This document shows positions 11,751-20,490 of a stretch of 64,000 nucleotides of DNA, piece by piece (the first letter of the stretch is position 1; each line of letters opens with the position of its first letter). The DNA comes from an uncultured Gammaproteobacteria bacterium (GTDB lineage Bacteria > Pseudomonadota > Gammaproteobacteria > Steroidobacterales > Foliamicaceae). The notes beneath the pieces were generated by a model. That model was not told where the DNA came from, ran no database searches, and saw only the letters and a program-made list of their open reading frames with translations. The position numbers were made by a program, and so were the translations under genes. The stretch is taken from NCBI GenBank assembly GCA_951828235.1, contig OX639965.1, positions 1,794,212 to 1,858,211 on the forward strand. The letters run 5' to 3'.

Positions 11751-13292
11751 GTGGGGCAGTCAATTCGGTCCGCATTCGCACAAAACTTCCTGGGCGATTC
11801 GCCCCGCTGGTACAAACAGACGATCATCGCGTTCCTGGTCATCAACCCCCTGCTCTGGTTTCTGCTGCCGGGCGGCGAGTTCATTGCGGGCTGGATCCTG
11901 GTGCTTGAATTCATCTTCACCCTGGCGATGGCGCTGCGCTGCTATCCGCTGCAGCCCGGCGGACTGCTGGCGATACAGGCGGTGCTGATGGGCATGACCT
12001 CGCCGGAAACGCTGTACACCAAGACGCTGGACAACTTTCCGGTCATCCTGCTGATGATCTTCATGGTGGCGGGCATCTTCTTTTTGAAGGAAATGCTGCT
12101 GTACGTGTTCACCCGCATCCTGCTGGGCGTGCGCTCGCGGCTGCTGCTATCGCTACTCTTCAGCGCTACCGCGGCGGTGCTGTCCGCCTATCTGGACGCG
12201 TTGACGGTGACCGCGGTGATCATCGCGGTGGCGATAGGCTTTTACCGTATCTACCACTCCGTTTCGTCCGGCCTCAAGGCGGGCGAGGTTGCCGGGCGAT
12301 TGACTGATGACTCGCAGGTTCCGGACGAAAAGATGGCGGAGCTGCGCCAGTTCCGCGCCTTCCTGCGTGGCCTGATGATGCATGCCGCCGTAGGTACCGC
12401 GCTGGGCGGCGTCACCACGCTGGTCGGCGAGCCGCAAAACCTTCTCCTGGCCAAGGAGGCGGGGCGCGCTTTCGGCGAGGCCGGATGGAATTTCGGCCAG
12501 TTCTTCCTGAACATGGCGCCGGTGACCATACCGGTGCTGTTCATGGGCCTTGTGACCTGCGCGTTGCTGGAATTGAGCGGCCGGTTCGGTTACGGCGTCA
12601 AGCTCAGCCCCGCGGTGCGCGAGGTCCTTGAGCGCTACGACCGCGAGGCGTCCGAAGCCCGCACGCCAAGGCAGAATGCCGCGCTGGTGGTCCAGGGCGG
12701 CGCGGCGGTCATTCTCATCGTGGCGCTGAGCCTGCATCAGCTTCACCATACCGAAGTCGGGCTGATCGGCCTGATGATCATCGTTCTCGCCACGGCCTTT
12801 TCCGGGATTACCGAAGAGCACCGGCTCGGCAAGGCCTTCCAGGAGGCGCTGCCGTTTACCGCGCTGCTGGTGGTGTTCTTCGGCATCGTCGCCGTGATCT
12901 ACGACCAGAAACTGTTCAAACCGGTAACCGAACTGATCTTCACCCGCGACGGTACCGAGCAACTGGCGATCATGTACCTGGCCAACGGGGCCCTGTCGCT
13001 GATCAGCGACAACGTGTTCGTGGCCACGATCTACATCGCGGAAGTCAAGCAGGCGCTGTTCGACGGGCTGATCGACCGCGCGCAGTTCGAATTGCTGGTG
13101 GTGGCCATCAATACCGGCACCAATATTCCCAGCGTGGGTACGCCCAACGGCCAGGCGGCCTTCCTGTTCCTGTTGACCACCGCACTGGCGCCGGCCATCC
13201 GCCTGAGTTACGTACGGATGGTGCTGATGGCGCTGCCGTACACCATCGTCATGACCGTTACCGGTTTGCTCGCGATCATCTACCTCCTGTAA
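11751..13292 (+). CDS. nhaB: Na+/H+ antiporter NhaB
   Basis: Inner-membrane sodium/proton exchanger for sodium export and pH control. Its 513 residues equal the length of E. coli NhaB. Long hydrophobic segments run through the protein, and the conserved regions [31 protein letters not shown] and [20 protein letters not shown] are typical of this family. GTG 11751 is preceded by a purine-rich GGAGAA at a suitable distance. With nhaA about 3 kb downstream, this segment carries both sodium antiporter families. Confidence 0.93.
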   Translation: MGQSIRSAFAQNFLGDSPRWYKQTIIAFLVINPLLWFLLPGGEFIAGWILVLEFIFTLAMALRCYPLQPGGLLAIQAVLMGMTSPETLYTKTLDNFPVILLMIFMVAGIFFLKEMLLYVFTRILLGVRSRLLLSLLFSATAAVLSAYLDALTVTAVIIAVAIGFYRIYHSVSSGLKAGEVAGRLTDDSQVPDEKMAELRQFRAFLRGLMMHAAVGTALGGVTTLVGEPQNLLLAKEAGRAFGEAGWNFGQFFLNMAPVTIPVLFMGLVTCALLELSGRFGYGVKLSPAVREVLERYDREASEARTPRQNAALVVQGGAAVILIVALSLHQLHHTEVGLIGLMIIVLATAFSGITEEHRLGKAFQEALPFTALLVVFFGIVAVIYDQKLFKPVTELIFTRDGTEQLAIMYLANGALSLISDNVFVATIYIAEVKQALFDGLIDRAQFELLVVAINTGTNIPSVGTPNGQAAFLFLLTTALAPAIRLSYVRMVLMALPYTIVMTVTGLLAIIYLL

Positions 13293-13298
13293 GCGGGG

Positions 13299-14843
13299 GT
13301 GTCGCCCATAGCCCGTGACATCGCCTCCCTGCCGGAATGGGACGTGCTCTTGCAGCACGCCGGGCAGGCTCGCGGGTGGCGCCTGGGTGAACTGCTGGAT
13401 GCGCCGGGCCGGTTCACGGACTTTTGCTTGCGCAGCGATGGCCCGGCCAGGGCCGGATTGCTGCTTGATTTCAGCCGGCAAAGGCTAAACGGCGAGACGC
13501 CTGGACTTCTCCGGGCTCTTGCTGAGGCACGCGGGCTTGAGGCCGCCCGGGCGGCACTGTTCGCGGGCGAGATCGTGAATCCAAGCGAGCATCGTGCCGC
13601 GCTGCATCCCGATGCCCGTTCGGCGAACCCGGCCGATGCGCTCCTGGCCGGTCAGCGCGAGCGAGTGGGCGCCTTCGCCCGGCGATTCCGGGCCGGAGAG
13701 GTCGTGGGGGCGGGGGGCAGGCCGCTTCGACGAATCGTCAATATCGGGATCGGGGGCTCGGATCTGGGCATGCGGCTTCTGTGCTCGGCGCTGGGGGACG
13801 ATCGGTCGCGCCCGGTGGATTTCGTTGCGGAGATGGATGGCGTAGAACTGGAGCGGGCGCTGTCGCGGAGCGACGCTGCGGAGACGCTGTTCGTGGTGTG
13901 CTCCAAGAGCTTCTCGACTGCGGAAACGCTCGCCAATGCGTATTCGGCGCGTCACTGGCTAACGGCGGCGCTCGGCGAAGACGCTCCAGCGCGCCATTTC
14001 GCCGCCGTTTCCGCCAAGGCCGAAGCCATGGCCGCCTGGGGGATTGCGCCGGACAGGGCGTTTCTGATGCCGGACACGGTAGGCGGACGCTATTCGGTCT
14101 GGTCGGCAGCCGGCTTGAGCGCCTGGCTGTCGCTCGGTCCCGCCTGCATGAACGAGTTTCTCGACGGCGGCCGGTGGCTGGACCGGCATTTTCTTGATGC
14201 TCCCCCCGAAGCCAACATGCCTGTGCTGATGGGCCTTCTTGCGTTCTGGAACCAGTCCTTGCTGGGATGCTCCACGCAACTCCTGCTCCCATACGACACG
14301 CGCCTGAAATGGCTGCCGGCGTACCTGCAGCAACTGGAAATGGAGAGCCTCGGCAAGAGCGCCGACACGCACGGCCGCCCGATTGAGGGCAAGGGCGTGG
14401 CGGCCTTGCTGGGAATGACCGGTTCGAGTGCGCAGCATTCCATCATGCAATGGGCACAGCAGGGCGCGCGCCCGTCAAGCGCGGACTTTATCGCTGTGCG
14501 GGCTGCCGGCGGGGCCTATTCCCGAATGCACGGCGAAGCGCTGCGCCAGATGCTGGCGCAGGCCGAGGCGCTGGCGCGCGGCCTGCCGCAAAGCGCCATG
14601 CCTTCCGATCCGCTGGCGGCCCACAAGGCCCTGCCGGGCGGGCGTTCCTCGAACGTGTTGCTGCTTGAGAGGCTCGATCCCCGGCACCTCGGTGCTTTGA
14701 TTGCGCTCTACGAGCACAAGGTATTCGTTCAGGCAACGCTGCTGGGCGTCAACCCGTTCGACCAGTGGGGCGTGGAACTCGCCAAGCGCCTCGCCGGCGA
14801 ACCGGGTGCGCAGCCGCCGCTGGCGAAATTCCTCGACGACTGA
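13299..14843 (+). CDS. pgi: Glucose-6-phosphate isomerase
   Basis: Interconverts glucose 6-phosphate and fructose 6-phosphate, linking sugar uptake, glycolysis and the nucleotide-sugar genes downstream. The 514 residues are shorter than the 549 of E. coli, mainly at the N-terminus. Catalytic residues are Glu349 (MESLGKS), His380 (SSAQHS) and Lys496 within the C-terminal signature GVNPFDQWGVELAKRLA. NIGIGGSDLG and VVCSKSFSTAET bind the phosphate. The usual GTNGQH loop reads GSSAQH here. GTG 13299 starts six bases after the nhaB stop, so co-transcription is likely. Confidence 0.95.
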   Translation: MSPIARDIASLPEWDVLLQHAGQARGWRLGELLDAPGRFTDFCLRSDGPARAGLLLDFSRQRLNGETPGLLRALAEARGLEAARAALFAGEIVNPSEHRAALHPDARSANPADALLAGQRERVGAFARRFRAGEVVGAGGRPLRRIVNIGIGGSDLGMRLLCSALGDDRSRPVDFVAEMDGVELERALSRSDAAETLFVVCSKSFSTAETLANAYSARHWLTAALGEDAPARHFAAVSAKAEAMAAWGIAPDRAFLMPDTVGGRYSVWSAAGLSAWLSLGPACMNEFLDGGRWLDRHFLDAPPEANMPVLMGLLAFWNQSLLGCSTQLLLPYDTRLKWLPAYLQQLEMESLGKSADTHGRPIEGKGVAALLGMTGSSAQHSIMQWAQQGARPSSADFIAVRAAGGAYSRMHGEALRQMLAQAEALARGLPQSAMPSDPLAAHKALPGGRSSNVLLLERLDPRHLGALIALYEHKVFVQATLLGVNPFDQWGVELAKRLAGEPGAQPPLAKFLDD

Positions 14844-14874
14844 CGCCACGCCGGGGAGCGGAGTTGGCTTGCCC

Positions 14875-16077
14875 TTACTGGATTTCGCTTCGTCGGAGAC
14901 TGAAATGGAGCACCAGCCATCCCAGGAGCGCTGCTATCGCCGATCCCAGCAGTACGCCCAGACGCGCCTTGTTGAAGTATGCGCCGCTGCCGTGCTCGAG
15001 CGCCAGGCCGGCGATGAACAGACTCACCGTAAAGCCGATGCCGCAGGCAAAGGCAACGCCGAGCAGTTGCATCCAGTTGATCTCTCGGGGTAAGCGCACA
15101 ACTCCTGCGAAAGCCGCAATCGCGATAAAGCACACGATGCCGATCGACTTGCCGACAACCAGCCCGGCGGCCACCCCGATCGCCACCGGATGAAGAACGG
15201 CGTCCAGCTCCATTTCCCGGATTGGCAGCCCCGCGTTTGCAAAAGCAAACACGGGAAGAATGATGAAGGCCACCGGGGCATGGAGATCGTGCTCAAGTTG
15301 CCGCAGAGGCGAGCTGCCCCTGCGGTCACGAAGCGGAATGCATGATGCGATCAGAATGCCCGCCAATGTCGCGTGCACCCCGGATTTCAGGACGGCCACC
15401 CACATCAGCAATCCGATCAGTGCATATGCGGAGATTCGGGTTACTCCCAGGCGGTTCGCAAACACCGCGGCGATGAACATTGCGCCCGCCCATAGCAGGG
15501 CGGTGAGGGAAAGATCCGACACGTAAAAGACGGCGATGAACGCGATCGCTGCGAGATCGTCGAAGATCGCCAGCGTGAGCACGAACACTTTGAGTGCAAG
15601 CGGAACCCTGGAGCCGAATGCGCCGAGCAGTGCCAGGACGAACGCAATGTCGGTGGCCACCGGAATCGCCCAGGCATCCATTGCCGTTGCATCCGACCCA
15701 TTCAGCAGGAAGTAGATCAGAGCCGGTACCGCTATTCCGCCGGCGGCCCCGATCAGGGGCAGGGTGAGCTTATGGGGCGAGGAAAGTTCCCCCTCAAGAA
15801 ACTCCCGCTTGAGCTCCAGACCGATCAGGAAGAAGAACACGGCCATTAGCCCGTCGTTTATCCAGAGCAGAAATGGCTTCTCGATCAGGAACGACCCGAT
15901 TCGGACGGCGGCTTTGGTTTCGAGCAGGACCTCGTAATAGCCGGACAAGGGCGAATTGGCGGTCAGAAGGGCCAGGCCTGCCGCCACCAGGACCAGCACA
16001 CCCCCCAACGACTCAAGGCGTAAGAACTCCTTTACCGCAGTGGTGACCGGACGATGCTTCGAGTCGGATTCTTGCAC
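14875..16077 (-). CDS. nhaA: Na+/H+ antiporter NhaA
   Basis: Electrogenic two-proton/one-sodium antiporter of the inner membrane. With the start at GTG 16077 it has 400 residues, close to the 388 of E. coli. The sodium-site acids are present: a tandem Asp173-Asp174 in LAIFDDLAAIAF and an Asp in VATDIAFVLALLG. MAVFFFLIGLELKRE and the C-terminal GIGFTVSLFIAGLA are also typical. The frame stays open to a GTG at 16230, but those extra 51 residues have no family similarity and would run to within 19 bases of the divergent dehydrogenase gene. The start is uncertain. Confidence 0.93.
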   Translation of the reverse strand: MQESDSKHRPVTTAVKEFLRLESLGGVLVLVAAGLALLTANSPLSGYYEVLLETKAAVRIGSFLIEKPFLLWINDGLMAVFFFLIGLELKREFLEGELSSPHKLTLPLIGAAGGIAVPALIYFLLNGSDATAMDAWAIPVATDIAFVLALLGAFGSRVPLALKVFVLTLAIFDDLAAIAFIAVFYVSDLSLTALLWAGAMFIAAVFANRLGVTRISAYALIGLLMWVAVLKSGVHATLAGILIASCIPLRDRRGSSPLRQLEHDLHAPVAFIILPVFAFANAGLPIREMELDAVLHPVAIGVAAGLVVGKSIGIVCFIAIAAFAGVVRLPREINWMQLLGVAFACGIGFTVSLFIAGLALEHGSGAYFNKARLGVLLGSAIAALLGWLVLHFSLRRSEIQ

Positions 16078-16249
16078 GGGAAGGGGGCTTAAGGCGGCTG
16101 CAAGCTTGCAGTATGCCGTGTCGAACAGATAACACTGCGCTAAGGTTGCGGAGGGTACTTTTCGTTCGGTCCGGCGAATTCGGATTGCCGAGGTCACTGA
16201 GAATTGATGCAAACTTGCCGTAACGCGCACTGCCTAAAATAGCGACGTC

Positions 16250-17953
16250 ATGAAGATCACAGTTCACGGTTGCGGTTACGTCGGCCTTGTGACCGGCGCA
16301 TGCTTCGCCGAGACCGGGGTGAGCGTTATTTGCCTCGACGCCGATAGCGCCAAAGTGAAGCGGCTTCAGCGGGGCGATCTGCACATCCACGAGCCGGGGC
16401 TCGAAGACCTCGTGCGCAGAAACCTCGAGTCCGGCCGGCTTGAATTCAGCGCCGATGTCCGCAAAGCTGTGGAGCACGGCGAGGCGCAATTCATAGTGGT
16501 GAGTACGCCGCCGCGCGACAACGGGCAAGCGGACCTCAGGCAGGTGTATGCCGTTGCCGAGTCCATTGCCGCTCATATGCCCGGTTACCGCCTGGTGGCC
16601 TGCAAGTCCACCGTGCCGGTGGGCGCCTGCGCCGAGGTGGAGAAGCGCATCGCAGCGGCCCTGGCCGAACGCGGCGCGGCTCACGAGTTTGACGTGGTGT
16701 CGAATCCCGAGTTTCTGAAAGGCGGGACGGCCGTGTCCGACTTCATGCACCCCGAACGCATCATCGTGGGAACCGGGAGCCGCCGCGCAATCGATTTCTT
16801 AAGCACCCTGTACGCGCCGTTTCACCGCAAGCGCGACCGCCTGAAGGTGATGGATCGCGCCTCGGCGGAACTGACGAAGTATGCCGCCAACGCCATGCTG
16901 GCCACGCGGATCAGCTTCATGAACGAATTGGCCGGTCTGGCGGAGCAGGTCGACGCCGACATCGAGCAGGTGCGCGCAGGGGTGGGCGCGGACAAGCGCA
17001 TCGGCTACAGCTACCTGTACGCGGGCTGCGGCTACGGCGGCTCCTGCCTGCCCAAGGACATCGCCGCGCTGGCGCAGACCGCGCGCGAACACGGCTACCG
17101 CACCGAGATCGTCGAAGCGGTAAAGAGCGTCAACGAGCGGCAGAAATCGCTGCTGGGACAGAAGATCCAGGCCCATTTCGGCGGCTCGCTGGCGGGCCGC
17201 CTCATCGCGCTTTGGGGCCTGTCGTTCAAGCCGGGCACTGACGACATGCGCGAGGCGCCCAGCCTGGTCCTGATCGAATTCCTGCTTTCGCAAGACGCGC
17301 GAGTGCGGGCCTATGACCCGGTCGCGGCCCAGCGCTGCAGGTCGCTGCTCGGCGAACGCGACGGGCTGGAATATGCGGCGAGCGCCGGCGAAGCGGCCGA
17401 CGGAGCGGATGCGCTGGCAATCGTGACCGAGTGGCCGCAGTTCCGTTCGCCGGACTTCGACAAACTTCGCGAAACACTCAGGCAGCCGGTCATTTTTGAC
17501 GGGCGCAACCTGTATTCGCCGGACCTGATGAAGGACAAGGGCTTCCGCTATTTCGGCGTCGGTCGCGGCGAGCGCGTGGCCCGGGACAACGGATCCGGCA
17601 TGCACCCCGTCGGCGAAGAGGTCTTCCGGCCCTGGGGCAGCTTCGAAGGGTTGGGGCAGGGCGAGGGCTACCAGGTCAAACGCCTGCGTATTCTGCCCGG
17701 GGAGACGCTTTCGTTGCAGCGCCATCGCCGCCGGGACGAACACTGGGTGGTCGTGAGCGGCGCGCCGGTGGCCGAACGCGACGGCGAGAACCACGCCCTG
17801 AAAACCGGCGATCACATCCTTATTCCGTTGGGCGCCGTGCATCGGATCCACAATCCCGGCGACGAGCCCGCGGAGCTGGTGGAAGTGCAGTTGGGCGACT
17901 ACCTGGGCGAAGACGACATCGAGCGCTTCGAAGACGTCTACGGCCGCGCCTGA
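16250..17953 (+). CDS. Nucleotide-sugar dehydrogenase fused to ManC-type cupin domain
   Basis: Residues 1 to about 440 form a UDP-glucose/GDP-mannose 6-dehydrogenase: NAD motif GCGYVGLVTG (7-16), STPP loop, NPEFLKGGTAVSDF, catalytic Cys266 in GGSCLPKD, and a C-terminal LSFKPGTDDMREAPS. Such enzymes oxidise a sugar nucleotide to its uronic acid for capsule or exopolysaccharide. Residues 458-566 are a separate cupin like the phosphomannose isomerase end of AlgA/ManC (FRPWGSFE ... QVKRLRILPGETLSLQ ... YLGEDDIERFEDVYGR). The nucleotidyltransferase half of ManC is absent. In the cupin metal motif the family HHHRAEH is HRRRDEH at 492-498, so the second His of HxH is Arg. The stop overlaps the phosphomannomutase start by one base. 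UDP-glucose versus GDP-mannose specificity is not clear. Confidence 0.9.
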   Translation: MKITVHGCGYVGLVTGACFAETGVSVICLDADSAKVKRLQRGDLHIHEPGLEDLVRRNLESGRLEFSADVRKAVEHGEAQFIVVSTPPRDNGQADLRQVYAVAESIAAHMPGYRLVACKSTVPVGACAEVEKRIAAALAERGAAHEFDVVSNPEFLKGGTAVSDFMHPERIIVGTGSRRAIDFLSTLYAPFHRKRDRLKVMDRASAELTKYAANAMLATRISFMNELAGLAEQVDADIEQVRAGVGADKRIGYSYLYAGCGYGGSCLPKDIAALAQTAREHGYRTEIVEAVKSVNERQKSLLGQKIQAHFGGSLAGRLIALWGLSFKPGTDDMREAPSLVLIEFLLSQDARVRAYDPVAAQRCRSLLGERDGLEYAASAGEAADGADALAIVTEWPQFRSPDFDKLRETLRQPVIFDGRNLYSPDLMKDKGFRYFGVGRGERVARDNGSGMHPVGEEVFRPWGSFEGLGQGEGYQVKRLRILPGETLSLQRHRRRDEHWVVVSGAPVAERDGENHALKTGDHILIPLGAVHRIHNPGDEPAELVEVQLGDYLGEDDIERFEDVYGRA

Positions 17954-19311
17954 TGCGGCTTGAGCCGCCGTTCAAGGCCTACGACGTGCGCGGCCGCGTC
18001 CCCGGCGAGTTCAACGCCGACCTCGCGTGCCGCATCGGCGCCGCTGTTGTTCGTTTCACCGGAGCGGAGGAAGTGGTGCTGGGGCGCGACGCGCGCCTGT
18101 CCAGCCCCGAAATCGCCGACGCCGTGGCCGAAGGCGTGACCCGCGCGGGCGCCGACGTCGCCGACCTGGGCCTGTGCGGCACCGAGCAGGTGTATTTCGC
18201 GACCGGCCGGCTTGGCTGCGGCGCCGGCGTCATGGTGACCGCCAGCCACAACCCGGCCGACTACAACGGTCTCAAGATCGTGCGCGAGGAAGCGCGTCCC
18301 ATCAGCTCCGACACCGGGCTGGCGGAGATCGCGCGCCTGGCGCAGTCGCCGCCGCCGCGCGGCGCGCGCGGCCGCAGGCGTCGCGCAAAGGTGCACAAGT
18401 CCTGGCGCCGCCGCGTGCTTGGTTTTGTCGAAGATCTGCCGATGAGCCCGCTGAAGGTCGTCCTCAACTCCGGTAATGGCGCCGCCGGTCCCAGCGTGGA
18501 AAAGCTGTCCAAGCACGTGCCGCTGGAGATTTTTCATTTGCGCGCCGAACCGGACGGCAACTTCCCGCACGGCGTTCCCAATCCCCTGCTCGACGGTACA
18601 CGCATTGCCACCTCCGAAGCGGTGCTTGCACATGGCGCCGATTTCGGCGTGGCCTTCGACGGCGACTTCGACCGCTGCTGCTTCTTCGACGAGCGGGGCG
18701 AATTCGTGGACCCCTACTACACGGTCGGCATGTTTGCGGCTGCTCTACTACCTTCTCGACCGGCCGCTGACCGGCGAGTGATCCACGATCCCGCGCTGGT
18801 CTGGGATACCGAAGAGCAGGTGCGCTCCGTGGGCGGCGAGCCGTTCCGGAACCGGGCGGGGCACTCCTTCATCAAGCAGCGAATGCGCGAAGAGGACGCC
18901 GTGTACGGTGGTGAAAGCAGCGCGCACCACTATTTCCGCGAGTTCCTGTACTGCGACTCCGGCATGATTCCCTGGGTGCTGATGGCCGGCATTCTTTCCG
19001 CGCAGGGCGGAAGCCTGGCCGAGCACACCGCCGAACGACGCCGGCGCTACCCGACCAGCGGCGAAATCAACCTTGTGGTCGGTGAGGACCCCGCGCCGCT
19101 GCTACAGCGCCTTGCCGACACCTACTCGGCACAGGGCGCCCTGGTGGACCGCGTCGACGGCCTCTCGGTCGATTTCCCCGACTGGCGTTTCAACCTACGA
19201 TCTTCCAACACCGAGCCGCTGCTGCGCCTGAACCTGGAAACGCGGGCCGACCTGGAACTTCTCGCAAGAAAGACTGCAGAACTCCGGGCCGAAGTGTCGT
19301 CAAGAACTTGA
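17953..19311 (+). CDS. Phosphomannomutase/phosphoglucomutase
   Basis: Interconverts hexose 6- and 1-phosphates to feed nucleotide-sugar synthesis (AlgC/ManB type). The 452 residues contain the four active-site segments: phosphoserine Ser98 in TASHNPADYNG, metal loop DGDFDR at 236-241, sugar-specificity loop GGESSAHH at 319-326, and phosphate-binding RSSNTEP at 416-422. A basic insert (RGARGRRRRAKVHKSWRRR) lies at about 137-155. ATG 17953 shares one base with the stop of the upstream dehydrogenase-cupin gene, so the two form one unit. A related 26-codon copy of its 3' end occurs at 20413-20490. Confidence 0.93.
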   Translation: MRLEPPFKAYDVRGRVPGEFNADLACRIGAAVVRFTGAEEVVLGRDARLSSPEIADAVAEGVTRAGADVADLGLCGTEQVYFATGRLGCGAGVMVTASHNPADYNGLKIVREEARPISSDTGLAEIARLAQSPPPRGARGRRRRAKVHKSWRRRVLGFVEDLPMSPLKVVLNSGNGAAGPSVEKLSKHVPLEIFHLRAEPDGNFPHGVPNPLLDGTRIATSEAVLAHGADFGVAFDGDFDRCCFFDERGEFVDPYYTVGMFAAALLPSRPAADRRVIHDPALVWDTEEQVRSVGGEPFRNRAGHSFIKQRMREEDAVYGGESSAHHYFREFLYCDSGMIPWVLMAGILSAQGGSLAEHTAERRRRYPTSGEINLVVGEDPAPLLQRLADTYSAQGALVDRVDGLSVDFPDWRFNLRSSNTEPLLRLNLETRADLELLARKTAELRAEVSSRT

Positions 19312-19324
19312 GACGGTAATCCTG

Positions 19325-19674
19325 TCAGGCAACACTCGCTGATTCGCGTGCCCGGCGGCGTTGCCGCAACGTCCTGAGGGTTGCTTCGTGGCTTGTCCGG
19401 GAAATGTCGTAGAACGAACACAGGTAAATGCAGAGCAGGCCGAACAGGGCGACCAGCGGTCCATATACCAGTGCGTTCCCGCGGCGCTTGCCAGAATTGC
19501 GCACACGACAACCGCCAGCAGCGTCGCAGTGCCGGCGAGAACCGGATTCAGGTGCAGTACCTGTACGTAGTAGAAGAACAGGAAAAAGTCGAACGTGTTC
19601 AGTTGTATCGACTCGGCGACCTGCCCGACGCCGAAGGCGAGCTTGGTTCGCGCCGTCAGTTCCCGATCACGCAC
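19325..19674 (-). pseudogene. Remnant of a GPH-family (MFS_2) sugar transporter
   Basis: From GTG 19674 the first 65 or so codons match the start of glycoside-pentoside-hexuronide transporters (LTARTKLAFGVGQVAESIQ, FFLFFYYVQVLHLNPVLAGT). Around 19480 the similarity moves to another reading frame, where LVYGPLVALFGLLCIYLCSF followed by a charged tail RTSHEATLRTLRQRRRARES and a stop at 19325-19327 resembles the C-terminus of the same family. The central ten or so membrane helices, more than 300 codons, are missing. So this is an internal deletion plus frameshift. An intact member of the family lies at 39252-40676. Confidence 0.75.
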
Positions 19675-19717
19675 CTGTGGCGATATCCTTGATCCTTCGT
19701 CTTGCAGGGGAAACGGA

Positions 19718-20419
19718 ATGAATCATCGCAGCTACCGCGGGAAAATGCTCTACCTGACCGATGGCGTCGGGGAGATGGGGCGGGAGTGGTTTCACGTTAC
19801 CGTGCAACCGGATGGCACAAGGACTATGCGCGCGACTTGCGAAATGGACGATGATCGCCTGTTGAGGGATGTCGTGATGACGGTCAGCAAGAACTGGTAT
19901 CCGGTCGATGCCTTCGTGCGTCTCAGTATTGATGAGAAGCTGGTCGGCTCATCGTGGTTCAGGTTCACGGATAGCACTGCCGAATGCCAGGGCTTCACTG
20001 CAAAGGAGGGTCGCCTCGGCCAACATTTCGATACCGGAAAACGGATCGGGTTCTTCGGCGCGCATCCGCTTCATGGCGATGCATGGGCCTGCGCGACACT
20101 GCACCGCGACGAATCTTTGGATAGCGGCAGGGTGCTTTCCACTTTCAGCTCGTCACATCTTCCCAATGGCGGCTCGGGGCCCACGCTGGTGCCGACGCCG
20201 CCTGGATTCCTGAGCAGGAAGTTCATTGGCGATCAACGGATCGACGTTGCCGCGGGCAGCTTCGAGACTGGGCACTTTCAATTCCTGGTCGCGGACAAGC
20301 CCCCGATTGAAATATGGGCAACGGGTTCGGACTTTATTCCGGTCCGGATGCGGTGGGACCTGCTGAAGCAAAGCTACGAACTCGTCGAACTGGAAGGCGA
20401 CCCGGCGATCGACGCCTGA
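19718..20419 (+). CDS. Hypothetical protein, function unknown
   Basis: A 233-residue protein that I do not recognise. ATG 19718 is preceded by AGGGGAAA, a good ribosome binding site. The frame is open further upstream to 19595, but that part runs antisense through the transporter remnant. No signal peptide or membrane segment is visible. The sequence is polar with several Trp and Phe residues and a beta-rich look (MTVSKNWYPVDAFVRLSI, FGAHPLHGDAWACATLH, VADKPPIEIWATGSDFIPVR), compatible with a ligand-binding beta-sandwich or barrel. The last codons overlap a duplicated phosphomannomutase tail. The coding style is less GC-rich than its neighbours, which may suggest separate origin. Confidence 0.7.
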   Translation: MNHRSYRGKMLYLTDGVGEMGREWFHVTVQPDGTRTMRATCEMDDDRLLRDVVMTVSKNWYPVDAFVRLSIDEKLVGSSWFRFTDSTAECQGFTAKEGRLGQHFDTGKRIGFFGAHPLHGDAWACATLHRDESLDSGRVLSTFSSSHLPNGGSGPTLVPTPPGFLSRKFIGDQRIDVAAGSFETGHFQFLVADKPPIEIWATGSDFIPVRMRWDLLKQSYELVELEGDPAIDA

Positions 20420-20490
20420 ACCTCGGAACCCGGGCCGACTCTCAACTCCTGGCCGAGAAAACCGCCGAACTCAAGAGCGCAATTAGCGCG
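20413..20490 (+). pseudogene. Duplicated 3' end of a phosphomannomutase gene
   Basis: Read in the frame beginning at 20413, 26 codons give RLNLGTRADSQLLAEKTAEL followed by KSAISA. This aligns without gaps to the C-terminus of the intact phosphomannomutase (RLNLETRADLELLARKTAEL ...) encoded near 19226-19303. The DNA is also clearly similar. No stop follows at the expected place and the N-terminal side is missing. It overlaps the end of the hypothetical gene and the end of the giant adhesin gene on the other strand. Confidence 0.7.

Noticed and set aside
16078..16230. A 51-residue N-terminal extension of NhaA
   Set aside because: There is no family similarity, and it would fill the divergent promoter region of the dehydrogenase gene.
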